NCBI GenBank assembly: GCA_019419625.1
Contig: DXZO01000010.1
Span: 405-24,386, forward strand
Source of the DNA: Collinsella sp.
GTDB taxonomy: Bacteria > Actinomycetota > Coriobacteriia > Coriobacteriales > Coriobacteriaceae
DNA: 23,982 nt
Reading direction: 5' to 3'
Position 1 is the first letter of the stretch. Every line of letters begins with the position of its first letter. The position numbers and the translations under genes were made by a program. The notes beneath the pieces are model-generated. The model saw only the letters and a program-made list of their open reading frames with translations. It was not told the DNA's origin and searched no databases. Shown in pieces: positions 1 through 6,889 of this stretch.

Positions 1-1
1 G

Positions 2-106
2 CCCGACGAGTATGTGCCCCATGCCGATATCGTTCGCTGCCAAAACGTGCTCATCGTGCTTGCCGATAACACGCTCTGGGACGCAAGCGGCCAAGTTGGG
101 GCATAA
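2..106 (+). CDS. C-terminal end of an unidentified protein (partial)
   Basis: An open frame enters from the left edge and ends at TAA (104-106), giving 34 residues that finish LWDASGQVGA. It has no stop before 104 and lies on the same strand as the next gene, 39 bases downstream, so the two could share a transcript. The fragment is too short to recognise a family. Its reality is inferred from the uninterrupted frame and from its position just before a gene with its own ribosome binding site. Confidence 0.5.
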   Translation, partial: PDEYVPHADIVRCQNVLIVLADNTLWDASGQVGA

Positions 107-145
107 TAAGCCGCGAACAAACCGACTCGCGCGTTAGGACCGCCC

Positions 146-835
146 ATGAAAGCACTTCCGTTTCCCTGCATCCGTCCGGCACAGGACCGTGTGCTCGAGG
201 CGCTGCCTGCGATGGGCGGTATCCTGAGCGGCAACGACGCCCTGCGCGGCGCCATTGCTGACGGCCTAATGCTCAAGGATCCAGGCGCGGCGTATTACGT
301 GTACGAATGCTCGGGCGAGCCAGGTCGCGCGACGGGTGTCGTGGCGATTTGCCCGGTTAACGTACTGACGGGTAGCGACGAGGCTGCCGCCGAGAGCGTC
401 GACGCACTCGCCGCCGCGCGCGCGATCGCCGAGCTTAAGGTGCAGCCCCGCCCTGTAACGCTCGCCTACGAAGCCTCGCCCGTCATGGATATCATCCTTG
501 GCGCCGCCAAAGAAGGAGCGTCGCTCTATGCCGTCACCGACCCCACCGGCATTACGCATCGCGTATGGGAAGTCAAGCGCGAGGACGCTGTTGCCGCCAT
601 CCGAGCCATGCTCGACCAGGCACCGAAGCCGACGCCGGCAGACGACCCCACCTACGCTGCCGCGCTGGCTGGGGCATCGCAGATTCTGGCCGACGAGGCC
701 CGCACTGCCGGCGCCTACTCTGGCAAAGAGCCGTTCAACTTTGCCGTAGCTGTGCTCTTCCCCGCCGCGCAGGTCAGCGGCGGCGCGGCGCAGGTTCCGA
801 CGGGCCTGCTCACTCACCAGATCTCACGGTTCTAA
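146..835 (+). CDS. DUF1015-family protein, short and with a degenerate His motif
   Basis: This 229-residue protein shows the landmarks of the DUF1015 family. Residues 44-70 match the family's YIYR...GLVALV strand region. Residues 101-143 match the PVFLTY...I...LYDFTDEDGVRHTLWRV block. Residues 196-210 (PFNFAVAVLFPAAQV) match the YNYFLAVLFP segment. The usual ADGHHR motif seems replaced: around 165-173 the protein reads ADDPTYAAA, so the paired histidines are missing. Family members are usually near 400 residues, so this one also ends early. An AGGA stands 9-12 bases before the ATG. The family's biochemical role is not firmly known. It may be a reduced paralogue or a decaying gene; the assignment rests on remembered family motifs only. 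Confidence 0.6.
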   Translation: MKALPFPCIRPAQDRVLEALPAMGGILSGNDALRGAIADGLMLKDPGAAYYVYECSGEPGRATGVVAICPVNVLTGSDEAAAESVDALAAARAIAELKVQPRPVTLAYEASPVMDIILGAAKEGASLYAVTDPTGITHRVWEVKREDAVAAIRAMLDQAPKPTPADDPTYAAALAGASQILADEARTAGAYSGKEPFNFAVAVLFPAAQVSGGAAQVPTGLLTHQISRF

Positions 836-875
836 CAGAGCCTAAACGCCCAGCACAAAGACTCGGCAGCTCAAC

Positions 876-927
876 AAAAAAAAGGGGGCGGAGATGCAAC
901 GCCAGCGCATGCATCTCCGCCCCCTTT
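876..927 (-). terminator. Intrinsic terminator of the histidine phosphatase transcript
   Basis: A perfect 18-bp inverted repeat (881-898 with 910-927) flanks an 11-base loop. On the minus strand the stem is followed by a run of eight T (876-883 on the plus strand is all A). This is a classic rho-independent terminator for the minus-strand gene ending at 972. The plus-strand side has no T run, so it would be weaker for the DUF1015 gene converging from the left. Confidence 0.85.
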
Positions 928-971
928 CGCATCGAGCAAGTAAGTCGGCGATCCGCGTCGCCACGCCCAAA

Positions 972-1607
972 CTACCCGCGCTGCGGACCCGCGGCAGCCA
1001 CGAGCGGCTCAAGCCCCAGCTCGCGCGCGTAGTATTCCTGCGTAAAGATCTCAACCAGTTCAAACGTATCCGTCGCATTGTCAAACGCAAAGTGCAGCAC
1101 CGAGCAGTTGCCCGGCACGCGATCGCGCTCGTCGGCCGCAGCGCCCCTCGTGTGGTCCAAAAACTCCTTGATGGCCGATCCGTGGCTCACCGCAAGGACG
1201 CACTTGTGGTCCGGGCGTCGCATGAGCTCGGTCAGCGTCGCCACCATGCGCTTACGCACCTGCATCTGGCCCTCGCCGCCAAACTGGCGATAGAAATCGC
1301 GCCACGGGCGCTCGGGCATCAACATCACGCGCTCGGCTTCAAAATCGCCAAAGAACCACTCGCGCAGGCCGTCAAGGCGCTCGTAGACAAGGCCCGGCCA
1401 CAGGTTGGCGATAGTCTGCTCGGTGCGATGCAGCGTCGAGGTGTAGGCGTGGTCGGGCTCAATGCCGCGCGCACGCAAAAACATGCCGGCGCGCGCCGCC
1501 TGGTCGCAACCCAACTGCGTAAGCGGCGAATCACTCCACCCCTGAATGATACGCTTAAGGTTGAATATCGTCTGTCCATGACGGACCAGATACAGATCTT
1601 TATTCAT
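972..1607 (-). CDS. Histidine phosphatase family protein (phosphoglycerate-mutase-like), copy 1
   Basis: The 211-residue protein begins MNKDLYLVRHGQT, with the catalytic RHG at residues 9-11 (phosphohistidine H10). Further expected residues are R61 in the STLHRTEQT segment, E83 (LREW) and H142 (AVSHGS). This is the branch-1 histidine phosphatase fold, which removes phosphate from small metabolites or phosphoproteins; the substrate cannot be read from sequence. The start at 1607 is preferred over an ATG at 1658 because it lies directly before the RHG strand and is preceded by AAAGGA at suitable spacing. The stop of the paralogue at 1625 is 17 bases upstream, so the two are probably co-transcribed. 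The strong terminator at 876-927 ends the unit. Confidence 0.85.
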   Translation of the reverse strand: MNKDLYLVRHGQTIFNLKRIIQGWSDSPLTQLGCDQAARAGMFLRARGIEPDHAYTSTLHRTEQTIANLWPGLVYERLDGLREWFFGDFEAERVMLMPERPWRDFYRQFGGEGQMQVRKRMVATLTELMRRPDHKCVLAVSHGSAIKEFLDHTRGAAADERDRVPGNCSVLHFAFDNATDTFELVEIFTQEYYARELGLEPLVAAAGPQRG

Positions 1608-1624
1608 AGGGGTCCTTTCGTTCG

Positions 1625-2167
1625 TTACCAACCCAAGAGCGAAAACGCCCCGTCGCAATAGCCAAAATGAAGCACGGCACCGTTGTCGGGCAGCTCTCCC
1701 CCGCCAGTCACATACTCAAGAAACTCCTGGCAGGCTGAGCCATGGGAAACCGCCAGCACGCAGTCGTGCTGCGGCCTGGCCATGATGCGGGACAGCGCCG
1801 CGACCATGCGCGACTGAAGCTGCACTCCCGACTCGCCGCCAAAGGCCACCGGATAATCGCCCCAGGGCTGCGGCGGCATCTCGCGATTTGATGTGCCCTC
1901 CAGCGAGCCAAAATGCCACTCACGCAGGTCATCGACCAGCTCAATGGAACGGCCCTCGCCAACGATAAGCTCGGCCGTATGCCGCGCCCGGCCCAACGGC
2001 GAGGAATACACATGATCAAAGGCCACGCCACGCGCCGCAAACGCCGTACGCGCCGTCAGCGCCTGCTCGCGCCCGCGCGCCGTAAGCGGCGAATCGTGCC
2101 AGCCCTGCAAAATGCTCTGCACATTGAGCTCAGTCTGCCCATGCCGCACCAAATACAGATCTGCCAC
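1625..2167 (-). CDS. Histidine phosphatase family protein, copy 2 (GTG start)
   Basis: This 180-residue protein is a close paralogue of the next gene downstream. It shares the LYLVRHGQT start (R8, H9), the QGW.DSPLT segment, LREW.FG, and LAVSHGSA around the second catalytic histidine. The start is taken as GTG at 2167, preceded on the minus strand by GGGGAGGG, because that places the RHG motif at residue 8 as in the paralogue. An ATG start at 2314 would add an unrelated Arg/Cys-rich stretch that runs through an intergenic palindrome. The tandem pair suggests a local duplication followed by divergence. The substrate is unknown. Confidence 0.82.
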   Translation of the reverse strand: MADLYLVRHGQTELNVQSILQGWHDSPLTARGREQALTARTAFAARGVAFDHVYSSPLGRARHTAELIVGEGRSIELVDDLREWHFGSLEGTSNREMPPQPWGDYPVAFGGESGVQLQSRMVAALSRIMARPQHDCVLAVSHGSACQEFLEYVTGGGELPDNGAVLHFGYCDGAFSLLGW

Positions 2168-2185
2168 ACACCCTCCCCTCGTACC

Positions 2186-2214
2186 ACCACAAAGGGGACA
2201 GGAACCTTTGTGGT
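2186..2214. repeat. Intergenic palindrome of the ACCAC...CCTGTC...GTGGT family
   Basis: Perfect 10-bp arms (2186-2195 and 2205-2214) flank a 9-base loop containing GGACAGG. It lies between the stop of the nitroreductase gene and the GTG start of histidine phosphatase copy 2. The minus-strand reading is similar to the element at 14963-14997 (about 27 of 32 positions identical), so it belongs to a dispersed family. There is no T run on either side, so it is not an obvious terminator. Confidence 0.7.
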
Positions 2215-2250
2215 CATTTTGCCGCCGGATTGCACCGCAACGACGCACAA

Positions 2251-2922
2251 CTACAGCAGCACGTCGGCAAGCGAGCGCTTGGGTACGTGGTGCACCTGCG
2301 CCTCGTCGCGCCAATAATTGATGGAGCCGTCGGGGTTGGAATCGATCGCATCGATCACCTGCGTCTCGGCCGGAACGCCAAAAGCCATGATCAGCTTGAG
2401 CTCATACTTGTCGTTATCGAGCCCCATGGCATCGATCGCGTGGGGCGTAAAAGCCTTGAACATGCAGGCTGCCACCTCGGGCGTGGCGCTGCGGGCGGCG
2501 AGCATCATCGTCTGCGCGGCAATGCCGGCGTCGACCTCGGTGATGGGCGCGGCGGGCTTACCCGGAACAGCGCGCTCGGCAAGAATCGCGATGTAGCCGG
2601 TCGGACGCTCGCCCTCGGCAGGACCCGGCCAATCCTTAAGCGCGCCGGCCCATGCAAGCTCATCAAATACACGCGCGCAATCCTCGGCACCGCTCACCAC
2701 ATGAAAACGCAGACGCTGAGCATTGGCACCGCAGGGAGCCAGGTGCGCCAGTTCCGCCAGCTCGAGCAAAAACTCGCGCGGCACGCGCATGGACTCGTCA
2801 AAGCGGCGGCATGTACGAGCACGACGGATCAGCGCGTCAAACGCTTCCAGACCGAGCTTTTCGCAGCCCTGCTTTGCCATCGATTCTGCGCTTACCGGCG
2901 CTGCGGGAACTGCTTCGTTCAT
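2251..2922 (-). CDS. Nitroreductase family protein (FMN-dependent)
   Basis: The 223-residue protein has the nitroreductase layout. An N-terminal FMN-phosphate segment RRARTCRRFDE lies at residues 33-43, then LAPCGANAQRLRF (61-73), corresponding to the usual APSA.N.QPW.F, and the long helix DAGIAAQTMMLAA that contributes to the dimer interface. Such enzymes reduce nitro groups, quinones or flavins using NAD(P)H; the substrate cannot be told. The start at 2922 avoids an unlikely 56-residue extension through the promoter region. The promoter carries a near-consensus DtxR/IdeR box, suggesting iron-dependent control and possibly a flavin or ferric reductase role. It lies divergent to the HdeD-like gene. 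Confidence 0.8.
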   Translation of the reverse strand: MNEAVPAAPVSAESMAKQGCEKLGLEAFDALIRRARTCRRFDESMRVPREFLLELAELAHLAPCGANAQRLRFHVVSGAEDCARVFDELAWAGALKDWPGPAEGERPTGYIAILAERAVPGKPAAPITEVDAGIAAQTMMLAARSATPEVAACMFKAFTPHAIDAMGLDNDKYELKLIMAFGVPAETQVIDAIDSNPDGSINYWRDEAQVHHVPKRSLADVLL

Positions 2923-2950
2923 AGGGACCCCCAATTCAAGCCAATTGTCT

Positions 2951-2969
2951 TTAGGAAAATCTAACCTAA
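2951..2969 (-). promoter_or_regulatory. DtxR/IdeR-type iron box at the nitroreductase promoter
   Basis: The 19-bp sequence TTAGGAAAATCTAACCTAA (plus strand) has TTAGG and CCTAA ends. It matches the published DtxR/IdeR consensus TTAGGTTAGGCTAACCTAA at 15 of 19 positions by hand alignment. It sits directly after the predicted -10 element of the minus-strand promoter, over the expected transcription start, which is where a repressor would act. A DtxR-family gene is present at 11654-12031, but that it binds here is inference. Confidence 0.6.
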
Positions 2970-2998
2970 AACGTAGGCAATAACGAACAGGGCTGCAA
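2970..2998 (-). promoter_or_regulatory. Predicted sigma70-type promoter of the nitroreductase gene
   Basis: On the minus strand TTGCAG (plus 2993-2998) and TACGTT (plus 2970-2975) are separated by 17 bases. This is a fair -35/-10 pair, placing the start near 2963, inside the iron box and about 40 bases before the ATG at 2922. Confidence 0.5.
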
Positions 2999-3157
2999 TG
3001 TTCTACACCTGTTGAATAGAAAATCGCGACGTGGGGAACAACGGAAACAATTCGGGACCTTTGGGTTACGTTTCGCCCTCCCCGACCCATACGCCAGCGC
3101 CTTTAAGCGATACTGGTTGTAACGATCAAGGCTTACGCCGCACGGAAAGGAGACATT

Positions 3158-3760
3158 ATGGGCATCTTTAAGAACGATGACCAAAAATCGAGCCAGTTTG
3201 GATTTGACGAGAAAAGCATGGCGGGCAAAGCCGTCAAGGCCGTACGCTGGATCTACGCCATCACGGGCGTCTTAGCACTCATTGCTGGTATCGCGCTGCT
3301 TTTTGCACCCGCCAAGTCCCTCGTCTTTTTGACGACTGTCCTGGGTTTTTACTTTGTAATCACTGCTGCCATCAGACTGTTCACTGCCATTTTTGAGCCG
3401 CTGCTGCCCACCGGTTGGCGCGTGACGAGCATCATCTCCAACCTACTCATTATCTTGGGCGGCGTCATAATCCTGCGCAACCAGGCCTTCTCGACCGCGA
3501 CGCTCACCACGATGGTGGTTATCGTGGCCGGCTTTGGCTGGATTGTCGAAGGTGTCATGTCCATTCTGGAGTCCGAGCTTTCGTCCAACCGCGCCCTTGC
3601 CATCCTGAGCGGTGCACTCTCCATCATCGCCGGCATGTTCGTGTTTATCTATCCGCTGTGGTCGGCCAAGATGCTCGTCATCTTTAGCGGCGCCGCGCTG
3701 CTGGTGTTTGGCGTAACGCTCATTGTTCGCGCTATTCAATTTGGCAAACTGGTGCACTAG
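3158..3760 (+). CDS. HdeD-like (DUF308) multi-spanning membrane protein
   Basis: This 200-residue protein has a polar N-terminus of about 28 residues and then six hydrophobic segments, roughly at 31-50, 54-76, 90-105, 114-133, 145-163 and 169-190. They are separated by short loops, the usual arrangement of the HdeD/DUF308 family. In enterobacteria HdeD is linked to acid stress, but actinobacterial members have no settled role. The start is well supported by GAAAGGAG before the ATG at 3158. The stop codon directly abuts the ATG of the UPF0178 gene (TAGATG), so the two are probably translationally coupled. Confidence 0.75.
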   Translation: MGIFKNDDQKSSQFGFDEKSMAGKAVKAVRWIYAITGVLALIAGIALLFAPAKSLVFLTTVLGFYFVITAAIRLFTAIFEPLLPTGWRVTSIISNLLIILGGVIILRNQAFSTATLTTMVVIVAGFGWIVEGVMSILESELSSNRALAILSGALSIIAGMFVFIYPLWSAKMLVIFSGAALLVFGVTLIVRAIQFGKLVH

Positions 3761-4243
3761 ATGCCACGAACGCTCTTTATTGATGCAGACGCCTGCCCGG
3801 TCACGCGCGAGTCGATTGACTGCGCGCGGCGGGCGGGCGTCGCCGTTGTTATCGCCGGCAACAGCACGCAAAACCTGGAACGGCACATTCGCCGCGACGA
3901 CCCGCGCGATGCCGAGCACGCGCGACGCGGCTTTTGGGTCACGACGCTCGACGTGAGTGTGGGCGCCGACAGCGCCGACTTTGCCATTGTCGAACGCCTG
4001 CAGGCGGGCGACGTGGTCGTGACGCAGGACATTGGCTTGGCGAGCATGGTGCTCGGGCGCGATGCCGCCGCCATCGGTGTGCGCGGGCGCGTCTACGACA
4101 AAGCGACCATCGACATGCAGTTGTTTATTCGCCACGAGGAAAAGAAGGTGCGCCGCGCCGGGGGACGCACCCACGGTCCGGCAGCATTTACTAGCGAAGA
4201 CCGCGCTCGCTTTAAGCGCAACCTCACCGAGCTGCTGCGCTAA
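3761..4243 (+). CDS. UPF0178 (YaiI/YqxD, DUF188) family protein
   Basis: The 160-residue protein carries the diagnostic N-terminal FIDADACPV (residues 6-14). It also has the family blocks DVSVGADSADFAIVERLQAGDVVVTQDIGLA (the YqxD/YaiI NYN/PIN-like core), GRVYDKATI, and a GGRTHGPAAFTSEDRARF tail that matches the conserved G...GP..L...DR.RF ending. Length fits the family norm of about 150. The fold resembles PIN-type nucleases and several acidic residues are retained, but no activity is established for the family. There is no separate ribosome binding site; its ATG follows the upstream TAG without a gap, consistent with coupling. Confidence 0.88.
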   Translation: MPRTLFIDADACPVTRESIDCARRAGVAVVIAGNSTQNLERHIRRDDPRDAEHARRGFWVTTLDVSVGADSADFAIVERLQAGDVVVTQDIGLASMVLGRDAAAIGVRGRVYDKATIDMQLFIRHEEKKVRRAGGRTHGPAAFTSEDRARFKRNLTELLR

Positions 4244-4247
4244 CCAA

Positions 4248-4280
4248 GGTAGATTTTTGGGACATGTCCGGAAATCTACC
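4248..4280 (+). repeat. GGTAGATTT palindromic element, copy A
   Basis: Perfect 9-bp arms GGTAGATTT (4248-4256) and AAATCTACC (4272-4280) enclose a second perfect palindrome, GGACATGTCC (4260-4269). The element starts five bases after the UPF0178 stop codon. A second, diverged copy in opposite orientation lies at 4318-4350. No T run follows, so it is not a standard intrinsic terminator although it lies between convergent genes. Confidence 0.75.
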
Positions 4281-4317
4281 TATTTGTTTTGGCGGCGGGG
4301 AATGCCCTGGTCACAGA

Positions 4318-4350
4318 GGTAGATCGTAAGACATGTCCCAATAATCTACT
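4318..4350 (-). repeat. GGTAGATTT palindromic element, copy B (inverted)
   Basis: Read on the minus strand this is an imperfect copy of the element at 4248-4280. It has AGTAGATTATTGGGACATGT at one end and GATCTACC at the other. It overlaps the first base of the permease stop codon. Copies A and B are in inverted orientation about 38 bases apart and could pair into one long hairpin between the two convergent genes. Confidence 0.65.
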
Positions 4351-5438
4351 TAAAGGCCAACGGCGGAGAGGATGAGGCCCCAGCCAGCGCCGATGACGTA
4401 CATCATGATCAGGAACACGGCATTTTCGCGGGCGCTGCGGTTGGTGCGGAACAGCACCAGATAACCCACGCCGGCGGAAATGAGCGTGCCGGCGAGCATC
4501 GGGGCCAGCTGCAGCGCGCCTTCCAGGTACAGTTGCGTGATGACGACGCTGGCCGAGCAGTTGGGGATCAGGCCGACGAGTGCCGAGCCCAGGACCGCAA
4601 GCGTCTCGTTGCCGCGCAGGAACTGCTCGATTGCGGACTCGCCGAACGTCTCGAGCACGGCAACCAGAATCAGCGTCACCAGGAAAATGAATACCGATAC
4701 CTGCACGGTGTGGGAGATGGCGCTGCGGATAATCGACAGGACAGGCGTCCCTTCGTGGGAATGGGAGTGACCGTGACCATCATGGTGTTCATAGTCGCCC
4801 TCATGACCGTGATCGTGGCCATGTCCGTGTTCGTGCTCGTCCTCGTCTTCATCACAACCGCAATGGTCGCGCTCGCACAGCTCGTGGATGTGGTCGGCGC
4901 TCACGCCCGCCTCGGCCACCTCGTCGATGATGTCACCGCCAGTGTGGTCGTCGTGCGCGCAATTCACGTGGGCCGGGTTGGCCGCGGTTCCCAGCACGGT
5001 GCGGCGAATCGCCGCATGCGCGCGAGCGTTACGACGCAGGCCGCGAATGGCGGCGTCCACGATAAAGCCCGTGACCAGCGCGATCAGTGCCTTCGAAGCC
5101 AAAAGCATCGCCATGGTCTGCACGGGCACCTGCTCGGCGAGCAACAGCGGCAGCATCTCATCGGAGGTCGAAAGGAACACCGCCACCAACGTGCCCAAGG
5201 TCACGACACGACCGGCGTACAGTGTGGCCGCCATTGCCGAAAAGCCGCACTGCGGCACCATGCCCAGCAGCGAGCCAACCACGGGACCCGTGGCGCCGGC
5301 GCGCTTGATGGCCCCGTTAACGCGGTCGCCCGCGACGTGCTCCAAGGTCTCGAGGGCCAGATACGTCACCAACAAAAACGGCACCAGCGACAGCGTGTCC
5401 TTGCCGGCGTCGAGCAAAATATCAATCAGCAAATCCAT
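4350..5438 (-). CDS. Metal permease with His-rich loop (ArsP_2-like / putative manganese transporter family)
   Basis: The 362-residue membrane protein is built as two similar halves. Each has a motif in a hydrophobic helix: GMVPQCGFS at 59-67 and GLIPNCSAS at 289-297. The halves are joined by a hydrophilic loop (about 140-235) rich in Asp, Glu, Cys and His; residues 202-228 hold more than ten histidines in HGHDHGH-like repeats. This matches the putative 10-11 TM heavy-metal exporter family (ArsP_2), often annotated as a putative manganese transporter. The loop probably binds divalent metal, but which metal and direction are not shown. AAAGG lies about 12 bases before the ATG, a long spacing, so translation may be modest. 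Confidence 0.7.
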   Translation of the reverse strand: MDLLIDILLDAGKDTLSLVPFLLVTYLALETLEHVAGDRVNGAIKRAGATGPVVGSLLGMVPQCGFSAMAATLYAGRVVTLGTLVAVFLSTSDEMLPLLLAEQVPVQTMAMLLASKALIALVTGFIVDAAIRGLRRNARAHAAIRRTVLGTAANPAHVNCAHDDHTGGDIIDEVAEAGVSADHIHELCERDHCGCDEDEDEHEHGHGHDHGHEGDYEHHDGHGHSHSHEGTPVLSIIRSAISHTVQVSVFIFLVTLILVAVLETFGESAIEQFLRGNETLAVLGSALVGLIPNCSASVVITQLYLEGALQLAPMLAGTLISAGVGYLVLFRTNRSARENAVFLIMMYVIGAGWGLILSAVGL

Positions 5439-5481
5439 GAAGGATGGAACCTTTCGTGTCTTTCGGCAGCATTGTAAAAGT

Positions 5482-5498
5482 CCTAGCGGTCAACTAGG
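5482..5498 (-). promoter_or_regulatory. Palindromic operator candidate of the permease gene
   Basis: CCTAGCGGTCAACTAGG has 5-bp inverted arms CCTAG/CTAGG around a 7-base centre. It lies just downstream of the predicted -10 (5501-5506), covering the expected start of the minus-strand transcript. This is a typical repressor position. The binding protein is unknown; a metalloregulator is a reasonable guess from the product. Confidence 0.4.
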
Positions 5499-5500
5499 GT

Positions 5501-5528
5501 ATTGTAGTTGTCCCGGGCGCGGTGCCAA
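5501..5528 (-). promoter_or_regulatory. Predicted sigma70-type promoter of the permease gene
   Basis: On the minus strand TTGGCA (plus 5523-5528) and TACAAT (plus 5501-5506) are separated by 16 bases, a good -35/-10 match. The transcript would start near 5494, about 55 bases before the ATG at 5438. The divergent exonuclease gene begins 82 bases beyond the -35. Confidence 0.55.
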
Positions 5529-5609
5529 TAGTTGCCCATGGTAAACTATCATCTCGCCACAACTCAGTAACCCCGAGCCGCGCGACGCGGCCCGTCCAAG
5601 GAGCAGCCT

Positions 5610-6578
5610 ATGAACGTTTCGCAAGCACTCGAATACGAACGCCAGCCGTTTATTCCCATGTTTATCTACGGCGACCACGGCGCCATGGAGTCCGAGCGCC
5701 AGAAGGGCGAGGAGGCCCTCAAGGTGCTCGAGACCGAGTACTTTACCGCCGAGGGCGACCCCGGCTTCGACTTTGCCACCGTGCGCGACCTGGCCGACCG
5801 TAACCGCGACCTGTGCGACCAGATTGGCGAGGCGCGTCTGCGCAACGTGACGCCCGCGACGCTCTCGCGCGGCCTGTCCGATGCCGACACCTGCGCCGCC
5901 ATCGGCAAGATGCAAAAGCGCACCGCCGCGTCCGTTATGCGCGAAATCCGCGGCGACCGCGACGCGCTCGGCGTGGCCTACGCCCGCAAGCCCATCCAGG
6001 GCACCGTGCTCGGTATCGACATCGAGACCACCGGCCGTGCACCCGAGCGCGGCTATATCATCAACGTGGGCTGGGAGATCATGGAGCTCACCAGCGACGC
6101 CGTCCCGCATGACGCCGAGGCACACTACTGCGGCCTGCCCGACATCTACCGCGGCGAAGATGTGCCGCTGTCGAATATCCACCATATTACCTGGGACGAC
6201 ATCGACGGCAAAACGCCCTTCCGCGAGAACAAGGAGCTGCAAAAGCAGCTGCTCAAGCTTATGAAGAAGTACCCGTACATGGCGCATAACGCCGCCTTTG
6301 AGGACAGCTGGTTCAAGATTCACCTGGACGGTTACGCCGAGGCACGCCGCGCGGGTAAGATCATCGTCATCGACTCGCGCCAGATCTGCCGCAGCCTGGA
6401 CGCCGACGTGCGCTCGCTCCCCCGCGAGTCCGCCCCCGCCGCGCTCGAGAACTGGGCACGCCGTCGCGGCACCCTCGCGCCCGACGCCAACGAGCAGCAT
6501 CTGGGTCTGGACGACACCGACCTCATGCTCCGCACGGTACAGGCCGAGTTCAACCTCAAGAACCTGTTTGCGAAATAA
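5610..6578 (+). CDS. DnaQ-like DEDDh 3'-5' exonuclease domain protein
   Basis: The 322-residue protein has a C-terminal RNase-T/DnaQ fold. Exo I is GIDIETTG (D137, E139), Exo II is MAHNAAFEDSWF (H226, N227, D232), and Exo III is HLGLDD (H297, D302), giving the DEDDh set of two-metal exonucleases. The first 130 residues are charged and mostly helical by composition and resemble no domain I know. It could be a polymerase III epsilon-like proofreading or repair nuclease, or act on RNA; its exact substrate is not evident. AAGGAG precedes the ATG by six bases. A terminator follows at 6644-6683. The gene is GC-rich, in contrast with the island that begins just after it. Confidence 0.82.
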   Translation: MNVSQALEYERQPFIPMFIYGDHGAMESERQKGEEALKVLETEYFTAEGDPGFDFATVRDLADRNRDLCDQIGEARLRNVTPATLSRGLSDADTCAAIGKMQKRTAASVMREIRGDRDALGVAYARKPIQGTVLGIDIETTGRAPERGYIINVGWEIMELTSDAVPHDAEAHYCGLPDIYRGEDVPLSNIHHITWDDIDGKTPFRENKELQKQLLKLMKKYPYMAHNAAFEDSWFKIHLDGYAEARRAGKIIVIDSRQICRSLDADVRSLPRESAPAALENWARRRGTLAPDANEQHLGLDDTDLMLRTVQAEFNLKNLFAK

Positions 6579-6643
6579 CCGATCCATCTGCGGGAGCGCC
6601 TGCCAGGCACAGTGCAATCCGTCTGGACGCACCGGCACGCAGT

Positions 6644-6683
6644 AAACTAGGGCGCAGTCTTATGGCTGCACCCTAGTTTTAAT
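6644..6683 (+). terminator. Intrinsic terminator after the exonuclease gene
   Basis: Arms AAACTAGGG (6644-6652) and CCCTAGTTT (6671-6679), extended by GCAG/CTGC (6654-6657 with 6666-6669) across one mismatch, close over an 8-base loop. TTTT precedes AATC at the 3' side. It lies 65 bases after the stop codon, on the same strand. Confidence 0.75.
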
Positions 6684-6727
6684 CAAAACGAGCAAATACG
6701 CATGCTTCACATAGTCGGCAGGTTGGC

Positions 6728-6756
6728 CCACCTACTTTTTTCGAGTTGTTCGGCCA
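6728..6756 (+). repeat. Island repeat copy 1 (PPTFFELFGQ-type)
   Basis: A 29-bp sequence beginning CCACCTACTTTTTTCGAG and ending TTGTTCGGCCA. It is identical at 26 of 29 positions to copy 3 at 8359-8387. In the frame starting at 6728 it reads PPTFFELFGQ, followed by LNH and a stop. It forms an inverted pair with copy 2 (6890-6914). Confidence 0.8.
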
Positions 6757-6889
6757 GCTGAACCACTAGTCGAGGCCCCTTGAACCGCAATCGAGCGCTA
6801 TAGTCGCCCCAATTTCGCAACCAAGCCCTATAAATCTACCTGAATCAATTCGAATAGGACGTTGCGATCGCACCATTCGTATAGGATAA

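Noticed and set aside
4533..5477. A 314-codon plus-strand open frame
   Set aside because: It is antisense to the metal permease. The valine- and histidine-rich translation mirrors the His-rich loop and transmembrane codons on the other strand.
5439..5609. A manganese riboswitch (yybP-ykoY type) before the putative manganese permease
   Set aside because: The roughly 55-base leader is too short and shows none of the expected paired elements; only a promoter and a 17-bp palindrome are seen.
5490..6638. A 382-codon minus-strand open frame
   Set aside because: It is antisense to the exonuclease gene with its intact DEDDh motifs and would run into the divergent promoter region; the translation is low-complexity Val/Gly/His.
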